Below are positions 59,188 to 64,000 of a stretch of DNA of 64,000 nt, piece after piece. Under the pieces are notes generated by a model. The model saw only the letters and a list, made by a program, of their open reading frames with translations. It was not told the DNA's origin and did not search any database. The translations under genes were made by a program, and so were the position numbers. Where the stretch lies: assembly GCF_000723165.1 (NCBI RefSeq), contig NZ_HG322949.1:2644495-2708494 (forward strand). Direction: 5' to 3'. The DNA comes from Janthinobacterium agaricidamnosum NBRC 102515 = DSM 9628. GTDB lineage: Bacteria > Pseudomonadota > Gammaproteobacteria > Burkholderiales > Burkholderiaceae_D. Position 1 is the first letter of the stretch. Every line of letters begins with the position of its first letter.

Positions 59188-62100
59188 TTAAATCCGTTCC
59201 ATCTTCGGCATCCACACGCGCAGCAGGGAATACAGGCGGTCCAGCTCGATCGGCTTGGCCAGGTAATCGGACGCGCCGGCCTGCAGGCATTCTTCCTGGT
59301 CGTTTTTCATTGCCTTGGCGGTGATCGCGATAATCGGCAGCTTGGCAAAGCGCGGGTCGAGCCGGATCTGGCGCGTCGCTTCCAGGCCATCCATGCCCGG
59401 CATCATCACATCCATCAGCACCAGGTCGATATCGCTGACGCTGGCCAGCTTGCTGATCGCTTCAAACCCGTTGCGGCCGATTTCGACCACCACGCCTTTT
59501 TGCTCCAGCGCATTGGTCAGCGCAAAGATATTGCGCACGTCATCGTCGACCAGCAAGATCTTGCGGCCTTCGAATACCCGTTCGCGGCTGCGCACCTGTT
59601 GCAGCATGCCTTGCCGTTCGCTCGACAGTTCCGACTCGACCTTGTGCAGGAACAGCGTCACTTCATCGAGCAGGCGTTCCGGCGAACGGGCGCCCTTGAT
59701 GATGATGGAGCGCGAATATTTCATCAAATCCGCTTCTTCTTCGCGGCTCAGGTTGCGTCCGGTGTACACGATGACGGGCGGAAAGGAACACAGTTCTTCA
59801 TGTTCCATGCGTTCCAGCAACTCGTTGCCTTGAATATCCGGCAACTTCAAGTCGATGATCATGCAATCGTAGATATTCTTGCGCAGCAACTCCAGCGCTT
59901 CCTCGCCTAGTGCCACGGCGGTGATTTCGATATCGTCGTCGCTGATCAGATGCATCACGCTTTCGCGCTGGCGTTCGTCGTCCTCGACCAGCAAGATACG
60001 CTTCATCTTTTGGGTGAACTTCGATTCCAGCTTCAGGAACACGTCTTTGAGTTGCTCGCGGCTGCGCGGCTTGGTCGCATAACCGATCGCGCCCAGTTGC
60101 ATGGCCGCTTGCACATGGTCGTTGCCGGATACGATATGCACCGGAATATGGCGCGTGGCCGGATCTTCCTTTAACTTTTGCAGAACCAGCAAACCGGGAC
60201 TGTCCGGCAAGCCCATGTCGAGCAAGATGGCATCCGGCAAGTATTGCGCCGCCAGCTTCAAGCCTTCGTCGGCGCCGTGCGCGACCAGGCAGCGGTATTG
60301 CATTTCATGGGCCAGGTCGAACAAAATGCCGGCGAACGACGGTTCATCCTCGATCACCAGCACCGAGCGCTGGCCGGGGCGGCCGTTGTTGCGGTCATCG
60401 TTGAATGAGGGGACCGCGGCCGGCTGCGGTTTGGCTTCGGCCGTTTCCGGCGCCGCCGGCGCAGCGGCAGTGGCGGGCGGCTGCAAGGTGGCCGGGACGA
60501 TCGCTTGCGGCGCGCGCCATTCCAGCGGCAGCGTCAAGGTAAACGTGCTGCCCTGGCCCGGCGTGCTGCTCAGGCTGATGGCGCCGCCCAGCAAGGCCGC
60601 CAGGTCGCGTGAAATCGACAGGCCCAGGCCGGTGCCGCCATAACGCCGGCTGCTGGTGCCGTCGGCCTGGTGAAAGGCGTCGAATATTTTTTCCTGCTGG
60701 TCCAGGGCGATGCCGATGCCGGAATCCTCGATGACAAAGGCAGCGCAAGCGTCGCCGTCCAGCCTGACGCTGATGCCGACCTTGCCGTGGTCGGTGAACT
60801 TGATCGCGTTCGACAACAGGTTCTTGAGGATTTGTTCCAGGCGCTGGGTATCGGTGACCAGCGACGGCGGCAATTGCGGCGCCAGCTGGACGCTGAATTC
60901 CAGGCCTTTTTGCTCGGCCGACGGCCCGAACAGCATCTTCATGCTGGTCGTCAAGGCGGCGAATTCGACCGCTTCCGGCCGCAATTCCAGCTTGCCGGCC
61001 TCGACCTTGGAAATATCCAGGATATCGTTGATCAGGTTCAATAAATCATTGCCGGCCGAATAAATGGTTTGCGCAAACGTCACTTGTTCCGGCGTCAAAT
61101 TGCCGCCGTTATTATCGGCCAGCAGTTTCGACAGGATCAGCGAGCTATTCAGCGGCGTGCGCAATTCATGCGACATATTGGCCAGGAATTCCGACTTGTA
61201 GCGGCTGGCGCGCTGCAATTCGCCGGCGCGCGCTTCCAGTTGTCCATGGGCTTCGACGATCGCCATATTCTTTTGATCGAGCGCCAGCGCTTGCACCGCC
61301 AGTTGCTGGTTCGATTGTTCCAGCGCCGCTTTTTGATTCTCCAGGTGGGCTTGCGATTGTTCCAGCACGCGCGATTGTTCGCCCAGTTCTTCATTGGCGG
61401 TCCGTAATTCCTCTTGCTGGACCTCCAATTCCTCATTCAATTGCTGGGTTTCTTCCAACACATCCTGCAAACGCTGGCGGTATAGCGCCGCTTCCAGCGA
61501 CATGCCGACATTGCTGCCGATCAGGTGCAGGAAGTCCAGTTCACGGGCGGTCGCCGGACGCGTAAAACCCAGTTCGATGACGCCATTGACCTTGCCTTCA
61601 TTGACCACCGGCACCAGCACCAGGTCGAGCGGGGCGCCGTTGCCGAGGCCGGATGAAATGGTCAGGTAATCGCGCGGCATCTGGCGCACGTGCATCAAGC
61701 GGTGTTCGCGCGCCGCTTCGCCGACCAGGCCTTCGCCGCGCTTGAATACCTGTTTCTGCTGGCCGCCTTCGCTGCTGAAACCGTACACGGCGGTGCGCCG
61801 CAAGCTGCCGTCGTCGTCGCTGACATACATGGCCGCCACGCCCAGGTCCAGGTAACGGGCCAGGAAATCGAGGATCTGGCGCCCCAGTTGCGGCAAGGCC
61901 AGTTGCCCGCTGGTAAATGCCGCCAATTCACTCTGGCCAGTGCGCAGCCACGCTTGCTGCTGCAATACTTCATTATTGGCCGCTTGCTGGTCCAGCGCGG
62001 CATTGTAGATTCCCGACAGGCGCAGCAATTCGCGGCGCCCGAAAAACGCCAGCAAACCACTGAACGACAGGCTCAGCACCACGAAAACACCCACCGCGAT

Positions 62101-62658
62101 CGCGCTGCCTTGTTCGGCGGCATCGCTGTTTTCTTGCCGCATACGCTGTTCCATCGCCAGGAAGGACTGCACTTCGCGCCGGATTTCATCGAACTCCAGC
62201 TTGCCTTCGCCTTGCCGCACGCGGGCCAGGTATTCCTGGTTGTGCTTGCGCTGTTCGATGATGCTTTCGGCATAGATATTCCATTGCTTTTGCAGCGCGC
62301 GGACGCGTTTTAAACGGTCCACTTGCAGCGGGTTGTCGCTGACCAGGTCCAATAACGTGTCCATTTCGACGCTGATCTTGGCCTTGCCGGCCTTGTACGG
62401 CGCGAGGAAAGTTTCATCGCCGGTCAGCAAGAAGCCGCGCATGCCGGTTTCCAGGTCGACCGACAGTTTCATCACTTCATTGGCGTTGCCGATCACCCGT
62501 TCCGAATGCTCGACCGAGCGCAGCGCCGACAGCAAATACAGGATCAGGCCGACAAACACGGCGGCGGTGACCACCCCGACCAATAGCGGCAGGGTGACGT
62601 TGCGGGCCAAAATACGGCGGAAGCTGAAGGGATCGATCGCGGCTTTGGAGTTCATCAT
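59188..62658 (-). CDS. Membrane hybrid histidine kinase, CHASE3-GAF-HK with three receivers
   Basis: A kinase of about 1156 residues. TM1 (about 18-43) and TM2 (about 183-206) flank a CHASE3 extracytoplasmic sensor. A GAF domain (about 235-390) and a long Gln/Glu-rich coiled coil (about 395-480) follow, then HisKA ([12 protein letters not shown], about 500), an ATPase ([13 protein letters not shown]) and an Ala/Pro linker. Three receivers end it (phospho-Asp in [25 protein letters not shown] and [13 protein letters not shown]). Adjacent ATGs at 62658 and 62655 are the likely starts; a GTG at 62688 adds unlikely residues. It heads the operon with the CheR-like and receiver-kinase genes (gaps of 13 and 8 nt). 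Confidence 0.93.
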   Translation of the reverse strand: MMNSKAAIDPFSFRRILARNVTLPLLVGVVTAAVFVGLILYLLSALRSVEHSERVIGNANEVMKLSVDLETGMRGFLLTGDETFLAPYKAGKAKISVEMDTLLDLVSDNPLQVDRLKRVRALQKQWNIYAESIIEQRKHNQEYLARVRQGEGKLEFDEIRREVQSFLAMEQRMRQENSDAAEQGSAIAVGVFVVLSLSFSGLLAFFGRRELLRLSGIYNAALDQQAANNEVLQQQAWLRTGQSELAAFTSGQLALPQLGRQILDFLARYLDLGVAAMYVSDDDGSLRRTAVYGFSSEGGQQKQVFKRGEGLVGEAAREHRLMHVRQMPRDYLTISSGLGNGAPLDLVLVPVVNEGKVNGVIELGFTRPATARELDFLHLIGSNVGMSLEAALYRQRLQDVLEETQQLNEELEVQQEELRTANEELGEQSRVLEQSQAHLENQKAALEQSNQQLAVQALALDQKNMAIVEAHGQLEARAGELQRASRYKSEFLANMSHELRTPLNSSLILSKLLADNNGGNLTPEQVTFAQTIYSAGNDLLNLINDILDISKVEAGKLELRPEAVEFAALTTSMKMLFGPSAEQKGLEFSVQLAPQLPPSLVTDTQRLEQILKNLLSNAIKFTDHGKVGISVRLDGDACAAFVIEDSGIGIALDQQEKIFDAFHQADGTSSRRYGGTGLGLSISRDLAALLGGAISLSSTPGQGSTFTLTLPLEWRAPQAIVPATLQPPATAAAPAAPETAEAKPQPAAVPSFNDDRNNGRPGQRSVLVIEDEPSFAGILFDLAHEMQYRCLVAHGADEGLKLAAQYLPDAILLDMGLPDSPGLLVLQKLKEDPATRHIPVHIVSGNDHVQAAMQLGAIGYATKPRSREQLKDVFLKLESKFTQKMKRILLVEDDERQRESVMHLISDDDIEITAVALGEEALELLRKNIYDCMIIDLKLPDIQGNELLERMEHEELCSFPPVIVYTGRNLSREEEADLMKYSRSIIIKGARSPERLLDEVTLFLHKVESELSSERQGMLQQVRSRERVFEGRKILLVDDDVRNIFALTNALEQKGVVVEIGRNGFEAISKLASVSDIDLVLMDVMMPGMDGLEATRQIRLDPRFAKLPIIAITAKAMKNDQEECLQAGASDYLAKPIELDRLYSLLRVWMPKMERI

Positions 62659-62779
62659 TGAGCATGACTGCAACAAATAAAGGTGCACGATTTTAACGTA
62701 TCTATAAAAATTGCAAGTATTGCAAACGTGCGTGCGCTGCCTTGCGCTGCCTGTGCACGGCAGCCAAAAATGAGGGTGT

Positions 62780-62809
62780 TTGACAGGAATTTCGGCATTT
62801 TGTTATGAT
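62780..62809 (+). promoter_or_regulatory. Near-consensus sigma-70 promoter
   Basis: A perfect -35 TTGACA (62780-62785) and a -10 TATGAT (62804-62809), one mismatch from TATAAT, are 18 bases apart. Because the ATG at 62805 lies inside the -10, the gene must start downstream, at 62835. Confidence 0.7.
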
Positions 62810-62834
62810 GCGCAAGTCTATAACCGCTACGCCG

Positions 62835-63242
62835 ATGAAAACATCCCGCCCATTCCGCTTTGTGACTGTGCTGATTGCACTGTTCAGCATGCTGTTCATG
62901 CAGCTTGCGGTGGCGGCGTACGCCTGTCCGAATACCGGCATCGCACCCGATAGCGAGGCGGTGCTGAAGGCGTCTGTCGCTGGCATGCAAAACATGCCAG
63001 GGTGTACCGGCATGGACGTTGAACATCCGAGTTTGTGCCACGCCCATACGCATGGCGAAAAGCAATCGCTGGATAAACCCGATTTTCCGCAAGTCCCGCC
63101 ATTCATGGCAGTCGGCCTGACGCTGACCCTCAGTTATATCGAAGCGGCCGATATTGCGCTGCCGGCCCAATCGCCGCCGTTGTTATTGCTGCGCAGTACC
63201 GCGCCGCCGCTTGCCATCCGCCACTGCTGTTTCCGAATTTAA
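62835..63242 (+). CDS. Small exported Cys/His/Met-rich protein, probably metal-related
   Basis: A 135-residue protein with an N-terminal membrane or signal segment (FVTVLIALFSMLFMQLAVAAYA). The region after it is rich in possible metal ligands: MQNMPGCTGMDVEHPSLCHAHTHG (about 50-75). The C-terminus ends RHCCFRI. Together with the TolC-type gene 77 nt downstream, this suggests a copper- or silver-binding accessory of an RND efflux system; this is inference. The start is set by the promoter just upstream, although the ribosome-binding site is weak. Confidence 0.75.
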   Translation: MKTSRPFRFVTVLIALFSMLFMQLAVAAYACPNTGIAPDSEAVLKASVAGMQNMPGCTGMDVEHPSLCHAHTHGEKQSLDKPDFPQVPPFMAVGLTLTLSYIEAADIALPAQSPPLLLLRSTAPPLAIRHCCFRI

Positions 63243-63319
63243 TCTTCCAGACCGCTTAGTCCGCCGTCGCCATGCGCTGTGCATGGCCGATGCTGTTCCA
63301 TGTCGTCTGGAGATTTATC

Positions 63320-64000
63320 ATGTCTTACCTGATAGGCGCGCCGAAAGCGGCGCGCACCTTGTCCTTGTTTGCCGGCCCGGCTTTTGCCGCGCTGCTGGCT
63401 TTTTCCATCCATAACCATGCGCATGCGGGCGAAATCAGCGGCATTCCGCTGACGCTGGCCCGCGCCCAACAATTGGCCATCGAACGCAGCCGGCAACTGG
63501 CCGGCCAGGACGAGGCGGCCGCCGCATCGCGCGACATGGCGGTCGCGGCAGGCCGCTTGCCGGACCCGGTCTTGAAGTTCGGCATCGATAACTTGCCGGT
63601 CAGCGGCGCCGACCGCCTCAGCGTGAATAGCGATTTCATGACCATGCGCCGGGTCGGCCTGTCGCAGGAATTGACCGGCGCCGACAAGCGGCGCTTGCGC
63701 AGCGGCCGGCTGGAACGCGAAGCCGAAAAATCGCTGGCTGAAAAAGAAGTATCCAGCGCCGCCATCGAACGCGATACCGCGTTCGCGTGGCTGGACCGGT
63801 TTTATGCCGAAGCAATGTTGACGCTGATACGCGAGCAGGGCACGGCGGCGCAGCTGGAAGTGCAGGCCGCCGACGCCGCGTATCGGGGCGGACGCGGCAG
63901 CCAGGCCGATTGGCTGGCGACGCGCGCTGCGCTGGTCGCGCTGGACGACCGGGCCAGCGAGTACAAATTGCGTGTCCGCAACGCCAATACCATGCTGCTG
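63320..64000 (+). CDS. TolC/CusC-family outer-membrane efflux protein, 5' part
   Basis: The first 227 residues of an outer-membrane channel protein; the frame is open at the window edge. A signal peptide (hydrophobic FAALLAFSI, cut near HAHA-G) is followed by LTLARAQQLAIERSRQLAGQDEAAAASRDMAVAAGRLPDPVL, the first coiled-coil helix of TolC-like proteins. The later RGSQADWLATRAALVALDDR matches the repeat. GGAG lies 9 nt before the ATG. The small Cys/His-rich gene upstream points to a heavy-metal (Cus/Czc-type) system, with the membrane-fusion and RND genes expected beyond the window. Confidence 0.9.
   Translation, partial: MSYLIGAPKAARTLSLFAGPAFAALLAFSIHNHAHAGEISGIPLTLARAQQLAIERSRQLAGQDEAAAASRDMAVAAGRLPDPVLKFGIDNLPVSGADRLSVNSDFMTMRRVGLSQELTGADKRRLRSGRLEREAEKSLAEKEVSSAAIERDTAFAWLDRFYAEAMLTLIREQGTAAQLEVQAADAAYRGGRGSQADWLATRAALVALDDRASEYKLRVRNANTMLL

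Overview
The window looks like chromosome from a betaproteobacterium of the Oxalobacteraceae (Janthinobacterium/Duganella/Massilia type). Coding sequence is GC-rich with strong third-position bias. The conserved blocks purL, msrB-yciB-bolA-ppiC and mltG-tmk-holB-pilZ-tatD have the order expected in that group. The taxonomic call is inference from gene content, not a search. No rRNA, tRNA, CRISPR array or prophage was seen.

Layout. (1) 1-13.5 kb: the 3' part of purL, a TonB-dependent receptor, a secreted RidA-type protein, then a long minus-strand block with two tandem parvulin-type foldases, bolA, yciB, msrB, selO and a class C beta-lactamase. (2) 13.6-18.7 kb: an acyl-CoA synthetase, a type III effector-like protein, and a Tat-exported cholesterol-oxidase-type flavoprotein. 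(3) 18.7-23.7 kb: a chemosensory operon (soluble triple-PAS receptor, CheR, CheD, triple CheW) with no CheA, CheY or CheB in the window. (4) 24.2-37.7 kb: acyl-CoA degradation genes (trifunctional enzyme, thiolase, acyl-CoA dehydrogenase, two short-chain dehydrogenases, a quinone-oxidoreductase-like enzyme) interspersed with two MFS transporters, a methyltransferase, a glyoxalase-fold protein and a 156-bp MITE-like element. (5) 37.7-48.3 kb: mainly housekeeping genes (NRDE protein, ygfZ, mltG, tmk, holB, pilZ, tatD), an ankyrin protein, a PRMT-like methyltransferase and outer-membrane phospholipase A. (6) 48.5-53.7 kb: a stand-alone EF-G, a second effector-like protein, an AHSA1-type protein and a secreted alpha/beta hydrolase. 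(7) 53.9-62.7 kb: a soluble hybrid kinase facing a three-gene operon (membrane hybrid kinase, CheR-like protein, response-regulator kinase). (8) 62.8 kb to the end: a small Cys/His/Met-rich exported protein and a TolC/CusC-type outer-membrane protein, probably the start of a metal-efflux operon.

Most interesting signals. First, two unlinked effector-like genes (15.4-16.6 kb and 50.9-52.2 kb) each carry GGAACC-N16/17-AACTTA upstream. This resembles the HrpL (ECF sigma) box of type III secretion regulons. Both proteins share a small His-containing motif set reminiscent of ADP-ribosyltransferase-like folds. Second, the trifunctional beta-oxidation gene and the thiolase, 7 kb apart, have the same promoter layout, ACGATCGT-N12-(-10), which suggests one repressor. 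Third, a bacterial methyltransferase at 45.4 kb has the double-glutamate spacing and a THW-like loop of protein arginine methyltransferases.
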